This document shows positions 43,801 to 51,851 of a stretch of 64,000 nt of DNA, piece by piece. The notes under the pieces were generated by a model. The model had not been told where the DNA came from, searched no databases, and saw only the letters and a program-made list of their open reading frames with translations. A program made the translations under genes and the position numbers. How positions within the stretch are numbered: position 1 is the stretch's first letter; every line of letters starts with the position of its first letter. Source of the stretch: Microbacterium sp. PM5 (GTDB lineage: Bacteria; Actinomycetota; Actinomycetes; Actinomycetales; Microbacteriaceae); contig NZ_CP022162.1 in assembly GCF_003293595.1 (NCBI RefSeq), positions 2,018,327 through 2,082,326 of the forward strand, in the 5' to 3' direction.

Positions 43801-44305
43801 GGGACTCATTGTCGTCGGTGCCGATGCCGACCGCGCGGAGGGTGCGGCCCTCGACGCTGTCGGGGTCGAACACCTTGCCCGCCGTGAAGATCACGCGGGT
43901 GTTCTCGGGGGTGATGACCTCGATGTCGCGGGTGTTCCACATCGTGTCGCGCGGGTGGGCGTCGACGCCGAGGGCGCGGAGGGCCTCGGCGATCGGATCG
44001 ATCTGGTCGAGCACGCAGGCGAATCTCACGCTCGCGGCCGGGGCGGTGTCGGCCGGTGTGCCCGCGACGAGGAGCACGTCCTGGAACGCCCACCGGCGCA
44101 GGTGCGTCATCTGCCTCGGAATGCCGAACAGCTCGAAGAAGCCGAGGCCGCGGGTCCAGAAGTCGATGGATGCCGCGAGATCGGCCGTCGGAATCGTCAC
44201 GAACATGGGCATGCCGTAGATGCCGCGGAACAGGGGCGGGGCGACGGCGTCGGGTCCCGGGGCAGGGACGGGGCTGATGTCGAAAGCGTGGGGAAGGTCG
44301 GTCAT
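43793..44305 (-). CDS. VOC/glyoxalase family protein
   Basis: 170 residues of the vicinal-oxygen-chelate fold: MFVTIPTADLAASIDFWTRG and GLGFFELFG in the first half, RFACVLDQIDPIAEALRALG and ENTRVIFTAGK in the second. Members include glyoxalases and bleomycin-type binding proteins. Placed upstream of, and overlapping, a TipAS-type regulator, which hints at drug or metabolite binding rather than glyoxalase activity. Confidence 0.87.
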   Translation of the reverse strand: MTDLPHAFDISPVPAPGPDAVAPPLFRGIYGMPMFVTIPTADLAASIDFWTRGLGFFELFGIPRQMTHLRRWAFQDVLLVAGTPADTAPAASVRFACVLDQIDPIAEALRALGVDAHPRDTMWNTRDIEVITPENTRVIFTAGKVFDPDSVEGRTLRAVGIGTDDNESHV

Positions 44306-44338
44306 GAGACCACGATCGAGCCTGACGTCGCGTGAGGG

Positions 44339-44872
44339 TCAAGCCCGGGATGCGATCCGATTCTGCAATGTTCGGATGGTCGATCCCAGGATGCCGCGGG
44401 CCAGCAATCCGCCGGCGACGAACGGACCCGCGGCATCCTCGCCGACCGGTGGAAGCTGACGGAGGGCGGCGCGGACCGCCGGTGTCATGCGCTGCAGTTG
44501 CCACTCGATCTCGGCATCCGCCTCGTCGGGCCGGTCGATGCCGACGGCTTTCACGGCGTAGGCGGCGGCGCCCAGGGCGTGCGCACCCATGTGCGCGACG
44601 CCCGACGCCTGCGCCGCCGACCGGGCCGCCGCGATCGCGGCGGGCGAGGTGACCGAGGCGGCGGCGCGGCCCGCAACGAACCGGCGGCGGATCTCGCCCG
44701 CCGAGTCGAGCTCACCGCGGGCGTAGGCGCGGGCCCGCGCGATGGCGTCACGCGGGCGATCGTCGTCGGGAGCCTCGCTCTCGAAGAGAGGGAGCACCCG
44801 TTCGGCGCAGTCGGCCGCCCACGCGGCGACGAGGCGCCGGTCGGGCTCGCTCAGGGTTTGCGGGGAGAGCAT
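44339..44872 (-). CDS. Putative Imm5-like immunity-type protein
   Basis: 177 residues, mostly helical, Ala-rich, with LSEPDRRLVAAWAADCAERV, LPLFESEAPDDDRPRDAIAR and a GVAHMGAHALGAAAYAV segment, as in the putative immunity (Imm5-like) family. No toxin gene is adjacent, so an immunity role is not supported by context. Upstream of it a DoxX-like gene diverges. Confidence 0.65.
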   Translation of the reverse strand: MLSPQTLSEPDRRLVAAWAADCAERVLPLFESEAPDDDRPRDAIARARAYARGELDSAGEIRRRFVAGRAAASVTSPAAIAAARSAAQASGVAHMGAHALGAAAYAVKAVGIDRPDEADAEIEWQLQRMTPAVRAALRQLPPVGEDAAGPFVAGGLLARGILGSTIRTLQNRIASRA

Positions 44873-44942
44873 CTGCCCATGCTGTCACCGGGGCTGTTCG
44901 CGCGGCGGCCCCGGGCGGCGGCGGGGCGGGGAGAATGGCGTG

Positions 44943-45344
44943 ATGACACGTCGCGCGAAGAAGCCCGCCGCCACCGTTCCCTGGATCGTGATGGTGCCGT
45001 TCGCGGTGTCGGGCGTCATCCACCTCGTGCGACCCGGCGTGTTCACGCCGATCATCCCGCGGGCGCTGCGCCGATGGGATCGGCCGCTCGTGGTCGTGTC
45101 GGGCATCGCGGAGCTGGCATGCGCGGTGGGGTTGGTCGTGCCTTCGACTCGGGCCGCCGCGGGGCGAGCGAGCGCGGTGGTGCTGGCCGGCGTCTGGCCC
45201 GCGAACATGCAGATGAGCATCGACCTCGGCCGCCGGGCAGCGCGCCGCCGCTCCCCGAAGGCGTGGGCGGCGTTCGCCGTGTCGCTGGTGCGGCTGCCGC
45301 TTCAGGTGACGTTGATCCGGCGGGCGCTGCGGGCCTCACGCTGA
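44943..45344 (+). CDS. DoxX-like membrane protein
   Basis: 133 residues, four helices: VMVPFAVSGVIHLVRPGVFT, PLVVVSGIAELACAVGLVVP and GVWPANMQMSIDLGRRAARR match the DoxX-like pattern (often linked to thiol/redox stress). ATG 44943 follows GAGAAT by 6 nt. It converges with the second DoxX gene at 45381. Confidence 0.82.
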   Translation: MTRRAKKPAATVPWIVMVPFAVSGVIHLVRPGVFTPIIPRALRRWDRPLVVVSGIAELACAVGLVVPSTRAAAGRASAVVLAGVWPANMQMSIDLGRRAARRRSPKAWAAFAVSLVRLPLQVTLIRRALRASR

Positions 45345-45380
45345 TCCTGGTCTTCGTCGCGGCGCCGACGCGATGCGCGG

Positions 45381-45752
45381 TCAGACCCAGACGAGGAATC
45401 CGAGGATCGCGACTGCGACGGCCAGCAGCAGCAGAACCAGATTCATCGGCACCACCCGGGCTTCGCCTCGACGCAGGTGGAAGATCACGGCGCCCAGCTG
45501 CACGAGCGCGAGCCCGATGGCGGCGACGGGCCCCAGCACCGGAGCGATGCCCGTGAGCGGCGGCAGGATCAGACCGAGCGCTCCCAGCACCTCGACCACA
45601 CCGATGACGCGGACGAGCGGCAGCGATACGTCCTTCGCCCAGGCGATGCCCCCGGCGACAAGGGCATCGGGAGAGCGGAAGGCCTTCATACCCCCGGCGG
45701 TGAGGTAGGCCAGGGCGAGCAGACCGGCAATGATCCAGTAGGCGATCGACAT
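45381..45752 (-). CDS. DoxX family membrane protein
   Basis: 123 residues, four helices: IAGLLALAYLTAGGMKAFRS, VRVIGVVEVLGALGLILPPL and GAVIFHLRRGEARVVPMNLV give the DoxX signature. Family members help in quinone/thiol redox balance. GAAGGAAT precedes ATG 45752. Downstream of the broken NAD(P)H-binding gene, with which it probably formed a unit. Confidence 0.9.
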   Translation of the reverse strand: MSIAYWIIAGLLALAYLTAGGMKAFRSPDALVAGGIAWAKDVSLPLVRVIGVVEVLGALGLILPPLTGIAPVLGPVAAIGLALVQLGAVIFHLRRGEARVVPMNLVLLLLAVAVAILGFLVWV

Positions 45753-45799
45753 GAGTGATTCCTTCGGTTGTGGTGTGGTGATGACGGGTGGAACAGTGG

Positions 45800-46313
45800 T
45801 CAGCGCGGCGCCCGCGCGTTCCAGATCAGCGGCGCCTGACGCAGCCAGGTGTCGTCCTCCAGGGAGTCGAGAAGGAACCGGGCGACGTCGGCGCGGCTGA
45901 TGGTGAAGCCCGGCTTCGCCTGCTCCATCTGAGCGGCGCGCACCGGCCCGCGAGGGGTGGCATCAGACAGTGCGACGGAGCGGACCATGACCCACTCGGC
46001 ATCCGAAGCACGAACGTCGGCGTCGACGCCGTGGTGGTCGTTGTAGCCGTGGCGAATGCCGGAGCTCTTGATCAACGCTTTGAACAGCAGGTTGAACGAA
46101 GCCCAGGAGTCGCCGGCGCCCATGGTGGAGGCGACGGCGATGCGACGGATGCCCTTCTCTCTCATGACCGCGAAGGTGTCGCGGGTGGCATCCGTCATGA
46201 AGCTCGGCGGGCTCACCGCCTTAGACCAGGGGTTGTCGCTCGCGCGTGAGTTGTTGAGCGCACTCACGACCGCATCGGCGCCCTCTGCCGCCGAGAACGA
46301 GGACGGTGGTCAC
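45800..46313 (-). pseudogene. NAD(P)H-binding NmrA/YwnB-like gene with internal deletion
   Basis: The original start survives: GTG 46313 with GAAAGGA upstream encodes MTTVLVLGG, the beginning of the Rossmann motif. Directly after it the frame changes and the sequence continues as AEGADAVVSALNNSRASDN to the normal C-terminus (IRRIAVASTMGAGDSWASF; SRADVARFLLDSLEDDTWL). About 50-60 residues covering the nucleotide-binding region are missing at the junction near 46285. A shorter product could still start at GTG 46267, but it could not bind NAD(P). Confidence 0.78.
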
Positions 46314-46395
46314 AGAAGAGTCCTTTCGGGGCATACGCACTGATGGTGTGGCAACATATCTTTCAGTCGGTAATCAGGAGCGGCGGGGGCGAAAG

Positions 46396-46824
46396 ATGGC
46401 GTCAGCGAGGACGATCAGCGGTCCGTGCCGGGCATGGCCGGCCGAGAGCGACTTCATCCGCGAGGTGCTCGACCGCATCGGCGACAAGTGGACAGTGCTG
46501 GTGGTGAGCACACTCGGCGGCGGACCATTGCGCTATTCGGATCTGCAGGCGAGCATTCCGGGCATCTCGCAGCGGATGCTGACCGTCACACTCAAGGCCC
46601 TTGAGCGTGACGGCTTGCTCACCCGCACGGCCTACCCCGAGGTGCCGCCGCGGGTGGAGTACGAGCTGACAGATCTGGGGCGGTCGCTGCTGGACGCCGT
46701 CATGGCGCTGGCCGGCTGGGCGGCCGCCCACCACGAGACCGTGGCGGCGAACCGCCGCGATCACGAGGTCACGGGTGTCGGCCGCGTTGGGGCGCATGCC
46801 ATTCTCGCTTCCGTCGGCCAATAG
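46396..46824 (+). CDS. HxlR family transcriptional regulator
   Basis: 142 residues with the HxlR winged helix: SDFIREVLDRIGDKWTVLVV, GGPLRYSDLQASIPGISQRM and LERDGLLTRTAYPEVPPRVE. One cysteine at GPCRAWP sits where redox-sensing HxlR proteins carry theirs. Divergent from the broken NAD(P)H-binding gene, the typical partner of HxlR regulators. GGAG-rich sequence precedes ATG 46396. Confidence 0.9.
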   Translation: MASARTISGPCRAWPAESDFIREVLDRIGDKWTVLVVSTLGGGPLRYSDLQASIPGISQRMLTVTLKALERDGLLTRTAYPEVPPRVEYELTDLGRSLLDAVMALAGWAAAHHETVAANRRDHEVTGVGRVGAHAILASVGQ

Positions 46825-46832
46825 CGCTCGCT

Positions 46833-47513
46833 CTACTTCTTGACGACCAGCTCGTGCACCGCGCGAGTGTGATGCATGTCCCAGTACAGGGGGGCGATGT
46901 CGGCGGCGGGGAGGAAGTCGAGTCCGGGCGCGGGTGCGTGCTCGGCGATCATGAGCGCGATGGCGACATGGGCGACATGGACGCCGCTGCCGGCGAGGGC
47001 CTGACCGAGGTTGAGCGCCCAGTTGCGCAGTGCCGCACCACCGGCGGTGACGTTGCCGTACTGGGCAACCGGGTACATCGATCCGGCGCCCGTGGTGAAC
47101 AGCAGCGTGCCGGCACCGATCGCGAGCATCTCGGGCAGAACGACGTCGGCTGCCGTCATGGCGCCGTACAGGTAGTACTCGATCTGCGGCTGCACGTTCT
47201 CCGGGGTGGCTTCACGGATGTCGACGGGAGCCAGGGGACCTGCCGACGCGTCGGCCGGCGAGTACTCCAGCACGTCGATGCCGCCGAAGTGCGCCGTTGC
47301 GGCGGTCAGCGCTGCGCGGAGGGTGGGCCGGTCGAGCACGTCGGCGGCGAAGCCGGCGGCAGTGATACCGTCGGCGGCGAGTTGGGCGACCAGGCTGTCG
47401 AGCTTCGCCTGGTTGCGGGAGATGAGCGCGACGTCGAATCCCTGGGCACCGAAGCTGCGCGCGATAGCGAGTCCCAGGCCGGAGCCGGCTCCGATGATGG
47501 CGATGGTGGGCAC
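46833..47513 (-). CDS. SDR family protein without the usual active-site lysine
   Basis: 226 residues: Rossmann start MPTIAIIGAGSGLGLAIARS, then GIDVLEYSPADASAGPLAPV. In place of YxxxK it has QYGNVTAGGAALRNWALNLG, so the catalytic lysine is absent. Third gene of a unit after a DsbA-like thiol protein and a 37-residue open frame. The GTG start at 47513 has GAGGAAG upstream. Confidence 0.82.
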   Translation of the reverse strand: MPTIAIIGAGSGLGLAIARSFGAQGFDVALISRNQAKLDSLVAQLAADGITAAGFAADVLDRPTLRAALTAATAHFGGIDVLEYSPADASAGPLAPVDIREATPENVQPQIEYYLYGAMTAADVVLPEMLAIGAGTLLFTTGAGSMYPVAQYGNVTAGGAALRNWALNLGQALAGSGVHVAHVAIALMIAEHAPAPGLDFLPAADIAPLYWDMHHTRAVHELVVKK

Positions 47514-47552
47514 AGTCTTCCTCAGATTCGTCAGTGTGTGGGGGTCGGTGGG

Positions 47553-47666
47553 TTACGGGCGGGTGGCTGTGGGCAGGGCGCACGCTTCACCGTTGGGATC
47601 GCACGCGGCCGCGGCGGGGTCGCCGAAGGTGAGCAGGACGGGCTTCGCGGTGTCGTCGGTGCTCAT
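47553..47666 (-). CDS. 37-residue cysteine-pair protein after dsbA-like gene
   Basis: ATG 47666 overlaps the stop of the DsbA-like gene by four bases (ATGA) and encodes 37 residues to a TAA at 47553. The sequence contains AACDPNGEACALP, a C-x5-C pair, after a beta-strand-like KPVLLTFGD. It is too short for most gene callers. The overlap, the frame integrity and the cysteines next to a thiol-disulphide enzyme support a real small redox partner; no family recognised. Confidence 0.6.
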   Translation of the reverse strand: MSTDDTAKPVLLTFGDPAAAACDPNGEACALPTATRP

Positions 47667-48340
47667 GCCACACCGTCCGTGGCGTCTGTCACGAGGTTGT
47701 CGAGCACCTGCCCGTATGCCTCGACGGACTGGGCGCCCGACGCGGCGAAGCGGCGGTCGAAGACGGTGAAGGGCACGCCTTGGATGCCGAGTGCTTGACC
47801 TTCATGGGTGTCGGCGCGCACGGCATCGGCGTATTCGTCGCTGGTCAGCACCGTGCGAACGCGGTCTGCCGACAGCCCCACCTCTGCGGCGACCTGTGCG
47901 AGCACCTCGGCATCGAAGGGGTTGATCTCTCCGGCGAAGAATCGGTCTTGCACTCGGGAGAAGAACTCGAGGCCCTTGCCCGCCTCCTCGGCGTAGTGCA
48001 CGACGCGATGGAAGTCGAAGGTGTTGGCGTTGAGCCGGTCGAGCGAGAAGGGCAGACCCTCGCGCTGCGAGAGCGCCTGAATCTGACGCTCGGCTTGAAG
48101 GACGACGTTCGCGTTGCCGCCGTGCGAGCGGATGAAGGCGCTCTCGATGGTCTCCGGTGTGTGCGGCGCGTTCGGGTTGAGCTCGAACGAGCGCAGCTTC
48201 ACCTGGAACCGATCGGCATCCGCGCGGGAATCAATGGCTCGCTGCAGTCGATGCTTACCGACGTAGCACCACGGGCAGCTGAGATCCGCCCACACCTCGA
48301 TGACGATCGGGGCCGCCGCATTGGTCTCCTTGGACGACAT
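47663..48340 (-). CDS. DsbA family protein (FrnE-like)
   Basis: 225 residues, thioredoxin fold with a helical insert. Active site C-P-W-C is present in VWADLSCPWCYVGKHRLQRA, and cis-proline region GIQGVPFTVFDRR near the end. FrnE-like cytoplasmic members act as thiol-disulphide oxidoreductases or isomerases. ATG 48340 has GTGAGG at a proper distance; the ATG two codons earlier is too close to it. First gene of the unit with the 37-residue protein and the SDR. Confidence 0.92.
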   Translation of the reverse strand: MSSKETNAAAPIVIEVWADLSCPWCYVGKHRLQRAIDSRADADRFQVKLRSFELNPNAPHTPETIESAFIRSHGGNANVVLQAERQIQALSQREGLPFSLDRLNANTFDFHRVVHYAEEAGKGLEFFSRVQDRFFAGEINPFDAEVLAQVAAEVGLSADRVRTVLTSDEYADAVRADTHEGQALGIQGVPFTVFDRRFAASGAQSVEAYGQVLDNLVTDATDGVA

Positions 48341-48486
48341 GATCATTACCTCACTTCTGATTCGTAACCACATTGTGAGTGAGTAGGGTGAGGCCTACAA
48401 AAGGCACTTCGAGGTGCGTTTCGTGAGGGCTCAGAGTCGCCGCCCGCTCCTGCGGCGGTGGTCCCTGGCTATGCGATACTTCCCGC

Positions 48487-48888
48487 ATGTCGACACCGCC
48501 GCCGGACTTCCCTTCGTCTGTGGCTCCGGGCGATCAGGTACCCGTGAGGCCATCCACATCAGGTGCCCGCATCGCCGACGTGATCGCCTCGGTGATCCTC
48601 ATGGTCGCCGGCTTCCTCTGCTTCGCGGTGCTCGCATTCATGTCGCTTTTTCTCGTCATGATGTCGGACGGGTGCTTCGGTGACCGGTGCAACACCGGCC
48701 TCATGTCGGTGGGCTGGCTGATCGCTCTCGGCGTGCCTCCCGTCGTGTTCCTCGCCGCGGCGGTGTGGACGATCATCCGCCTCGTCCACCGCAAGATCAG
48801 CTGGTGGGTTGCGGCGGTCGGCGCGGCGTCGGGAGTAGCGATCTGGTTCGCGGGCGTAGGCATCATGAACGCGAGCCTCGGTCGCTGA
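48487..48888 (+). CDS. Small cysteine-pair membrane protein (family member 4)
   Basis: 133 residues: a Pro/Ser-rich tail, then three to four helices. Outer-loop pair in MMSDGCFGDRCNTGLMSVGW and HRKISWWVAAVG before the last helix. Clear paralogue of the protein at 42278. ATG 48487 follows GATACT by 6 nt. Downstream, a TTCACG/CGTGAA inverted repeat (48949-48965 region) precedes the convergent dnaB stop. Confidence 0.75.
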   Translation: MSTPPPDFPSSVAPGDQVPVRPSTSGARIADVIASVILMVAGFLCFAVLAFMSLFLVMMSDGCFGDRCNTGLMSVGWLIALGVPPVVFLAAAVWTIIRLVHRKISWWVAAVGAASGVAIWFAGVGIMNASLGR

Positions 48889-48971
48889 CCCTCGAGGCTC
48901 GAACTACCCCTCGGGAGCAGTTCACGTGGCGACAGATCCCGACGTCTTCACGTGGAACGTGAATGCGACTC

Positions 48972-50354
48972 CTACCCGAAGTCCCCCGGGGCCATGTCGG
49001 TGAAGCGCGAGAAGTGGCCCTGGAAGGCGACGGTGATCGTGTCGGTGGGGCCGTTACGGTGCTTCGCGACGATCAGGTCGGCCTCGCCAGCGCGAGGGCT
49101 GTCCTTCTCGTAGGCGGCCTCGCGGTGCAGCAGCACCACCATGTCGGCATCCTGCTCGATCGAGCCCGACTCACGCAGGTCGCTCAGGGCCGGCTTCTTG
49201 TCGGCGCGCTGCTCGGGACCACGGTTCAGCTGCGACAGCGCGATCACCGGCACCTGCAGCTCCTTCGCCAGAAGCTTCAGCGCACGCGAAAACTCCGAGA
49301 CCTCCTGCTGACGGCTCTCGACGCGCTTGCCCGACGTCATCAGCTGCAGGTAGTCGATGACCACCATCTTCAGACCCACGCGCTGCTTGAGCTTGCGGCA
49401 CTTCGCGCGGATCTCGACCAGCGTCATGTTGGGGCTGTCGTCGATGTACAGCGGCGCGTCGTTGATACGCCCACGGGTCGCCGCGATCGTCGTCCAGTCG
49501 CGGGAGTCGAGCGTGCCCTTGCGCATGCTCTGCAGCGGAATGGCGCCCTCGGCGCTCATCAGACGCATCGCGATCTCGCTGCGACCCATTTCGAGCGAGA
49601 AGACGATCGTCGGCTGCTGCGCCTTGATCGCGGCGGCCCGCGCGAAGTCGAGCGCCAGCGTCGACTTACCCATGGCGGGTCGCGCCGCGATGATGATCAT
49701 CTGGCCGGGGTGCAGACCGTTGGTCAGCTGGTCGAGACCCGAGAAGCCGGTGGGGATGCCGGTCATCTGACCGTCGCGGCCGCGCGCGGCCTCGATCTCC
49801 TCCACCGCGGCATCCACCGCGATCTGCAGCGGCACGTAGTCTTCGGCCTGCTCCGCGCCGGTGACCGAGTAGATCTCCGCCTGCGCGTTGTTGACGAGGT
49901 CGAGCGCATCGCCCTGACCGTTGTAGCCCATCTGCACGATGCGCGTGCCGGCCTCGACGAGCCGCCGCAGCAGCGCCCTCTCGCGCACGATCGACGCGTA
50001 ATAGGCGGCGTTGGCCGCCGTCGGCACGATCGAGGTCAGCGAGTGCAGGTAGTCGGCACCGCCGGATCGCTGCAGGTCGCCGGTCTTGATGAGCTCGTCG
50101 GTCACGGCGACGACATCGGTGGGCTCGCCGTGCGAGTACAGCGAGAGGATCGCCTCGAAGATCAGCTCGTGCTTCGGCACGTAGAAGTCGGTGCCGCGAA
50201 GGGCCTCGATGACATCGGCGACGGCGTCGCTCGACAGCAGCATGCCGCCCAGTGTGCTCTGCTCGGCGAGGAGGTCGTGCGGCGGCGTGCGCTCGGGGCC
50301 GCGGCTCTCCAGGGGTCCACCGAAGCGATCCTCGGAGATGTCCGCGATCGACAT
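48972..50354 (-). CDS. dnaB: Replicative DNA helicase
   Basis: 460 residues: N-terminal DnaB domain (PPHDLLAEQSTLGGMLLSSD), linker, and RecA-like motor with Walker A ARPAMGKST, VIDYLQLM (Walker B) and SQLNRGPEQRADKKP (H4 loop). Unwinds DNA at the replication fork. No intein is present, unlike in some actinobacteria. AAGGGG precedes ATG 50354. In many genomes dnaB follows rplI directly; here two forward genes and a 457-bp gap intervene. Confidence 0.98.
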   Translation of the reverse strand: MSIADISEDRFGGPLESRGPERTPPHDLLAEQSTLGGMLLSSDAVADVIEALRGTDFYVPKHELIFEAILSLYSHGEPTDVVAVTDELIKTGDLQRSGGADYLHSLTSIVPTAANAAYYASIVRERALLRRLVEAGTRIVQMGYNGQGDALDLVNNAQAEIYSVTGAEQAEDYVPLQIAVDAAVEEIEAARGRDGQMTGIPTGFSGLDQLTNGLHPGQMIIIAARPAMGKSTLALDFARAAAIKAQQPTIVFSLEMGRSEIAMRLMSAEGAIPLQSMRKGTLDSRDWTTIAATRGRINDAPLYIDDSPNMTLVEIRAKCRKLKQRVGLKMVVIDYLQLMTSGKRVESRQQEVSEFSRALKLLAKELQVPVIALSQLNRGPEQRADKKPALSDLRESGSIEQDADMVVLLHREAAYEKDSPRAGEADLIVAKHRNGPTDTITVAFQGHFSRFTDMAPGDFG

Positions 50355-50441
50355 GCAGTCCCCTTCACACGCTCGATGACCGGTCCCGCCGCGAGACCAC
50401 ACGTCACGTTAGGCACGGGTTCCGACAGTCGCAAACAGGCC

Positions 50442-50583
50442 TGTGGATAACTCTGTGGATGATCTGCGCGAAACGCCGGACACCCTGTGCACAGTACCTG
50501 TGGAAACACGCCGACCAACCTCAAGATTCGCCGTCAGAAATACCCTTTGACCTGGTTTTTTAAGATTCACAACCTGTGGATGC
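50442..50583. promoter_or_regulatory. Cluster of DnaA-box-like sites upstream of dnaB
   Basis: One perfect box TGTGGATAA (50442-50450, i.e. TTATCCACA on the other strand) and three near matches: TGTGGATGA (50454), TGTGGAAAC (50499) and TGTGGATGC (50575), plus an AT-rich patch GGTTTTTTAAGATTC (about 50555-50568). All four point the same way in the 457-bp gap between dnaB and the surface-protein genes. They may place dnaB or the neighbouring gene under DnaA control. The rest of 50355-50811 holds only promoter and ribosome-site sequence. Confidence 0.5.
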
Positions 50584-50811
50584 GCAATGTGGTTGAAGTA
50601 CCGCTTGAAGGTTGACGCCGTGGGTGAGGGTTGGGGACAACCATGGGGATGAATGCGCCCTTGTCAAGTCGAGATGTCCGCCCCGGCGCGTCGGAAGTTT
50701 CGAGACAGGGGTCTGGACACGAGTGATATATCGGCGTATCTTCTCTGTTCCAGGCACTCCATGGGTGTCGGCGTGCGCCGGCATCCCGACACATCGTCGT
50801 GGGAGGTGAAC

Positions 50812-51768
50812 ATGGCAACAATCGCAGTCCCCCCGCTGCGCCGCGGACGATCGACCACCGAGTCGACACGGCGATGGGCGATGCTGGGCGCGCTCGGTGT
50901 CGGAGCCGCGTTCGCCTGGTTCGCCATCTCGCTCTTCTCCGGTCCGTCGGCCCACGCCGCCGACGACACGGACAACCCCCTGGGCTCCCTCGTGAGCGGC
51001 GTTTCCAGCACGCTCTCGAAGGTCACCACGCCCGTCCTCGACCCGGTTGCAGAGATCCTCTCTCCCGTCGCCGAGACCGTCGCCCCCGTCGTCGAGAGCG
51101 TCGCTCCGCCGGTGGGCGGCATCGTCGACTCCGTCGCCCCCGTCCTCGAGCCGCTCGCACCGGTCGGCCAGGTCGTCGCCCCCGTCGGCTCGGCGGTCGG
51201 CGAGATCGTCAGCCCCCTCGCACCCGTTCTCGCGCCGGTCACCGGCGCGGTGAAGCCCATCGTGGATGCCGCGGCCCCCGTCACCGACGCCGTGAGCTCA
51301 CTTCCGGTCGTCGGCGAGCTCGTGACCCCCATCACGAGCGTCGTCGTCCCCCCTGGCGGGGCCCCGGCATCCTCCTCCGACCCCTCCGCGCCTGCCGCGG
51401 GAACTCCCCCCGCCGCGGCCGCTCTGGCCGTGCTGTCGGCCGCGTGGGATCAGACCATGCATGGCGTCGCGACCACGACGACGGCGGCCGCACTCTCGCT
51501 CGGCAGCGCCGTTACCTCGTTCGTTCCGGGCGCGGCCGCTGTGGCATATCCGGCAGCGCCCGGCGCTCCCGGCGGCTGGGGACTTCTCGGTCCCACCCTG
51601 GACGCCACCTCGTTCTTCTCCAGCGGAGCTGGATTCTCGTTCGGCGCGGGCGCCGTGCTCGCCTTCGGTCTGTTCGCTGCACACCGTGCCTGGGTGCTGC
51701 GACGCCGACCGGAGGACGACTCTGCCCTCCCCGCGCCGGTGTTCGCCACCGACGTCTCCCCTGACTGA
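50812..51768 (+). CDS. Surface protein with heptad Pro/Val/Ala repeats and C-terminal membrane anchor
   Basis: 318 residues. Signal/anchor region ends near SGPSAHA (about residue 45). Residues about 63-180 consist of roughly fourteen 7-residue units of the type xxVAPVx (ETVAPVV ESVAPPV GGIVDSV APVLEPL APVGQVV). A Ser/Ala/Pro linker follows, then a C-terminal hydrophobic helix and HRAWVLRRR, so the protein is membrane-anchored with the repeat outside. No domain recognised. A strong GGGAGGTGAAC site precedes ATG 50812. Lies 84 bp before the chaplin-like gene, probably one transcript. Confidence 0.8.
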   Translation: MATIAVPPLRRGRSTTESTRRWAMLGALGVGAAFAWFAISLFSGPSAHAADDTDNPLGSLVSGVSSTLSKVTTPVLDPVAEILSPVAETVAPVVESVAPPVGGIVDSVAPVLEPLAPVGQVVAPVGSAVGEIVSPLAPVLAPVTGAVKPIVDAAAPVTDAVSSLPVVGELVTPITSVVVPPGGAPASSSDPSAPAAGTPPAAAALAVLSAAWDQTMHGVATTTTAAALSLGSAVTSFVPGAAAVAYPAAPGAPGGWGLLGPTLDATSFFSSGAGFSFGAGAVLAFGLFAAHRAWVLRRRPEDDSALPAPVFATDVSPD

Positions 51769-51851
51769 CGGGGGTTCGGCCGCCTTCCGAGCGGCACGAT
51801 CCCGCGCGCTGTGCGCGCATACCCCCCAACACTCTCAGGAGAGAAGTCATC

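Noticed and set aside
44339..44872. Toxin-immunity locus around the Imm5-like gene
   Set aside because: No toxin or secretion gene is adjacent; only the domain name suggests immunity.
48919..48965. CACGTG-centred sites near the dnaB stop as parS sites
   Set aside because: Flanks match parS poorly; one is simply a TTCACG/CGTGAA inverted repeat.
48972..50354. Intein in dnaB
   Set aside because: Walker and H4 motifs are continuous and the length (460 residues) is normal.
50355..50811. Candidate chromosomal origin
   Set aside because: DnaA-like boxes are present, but dnaA, dnaN, rnpA and rpmH are not nearby; four boxes fit a regulatory cluster better.
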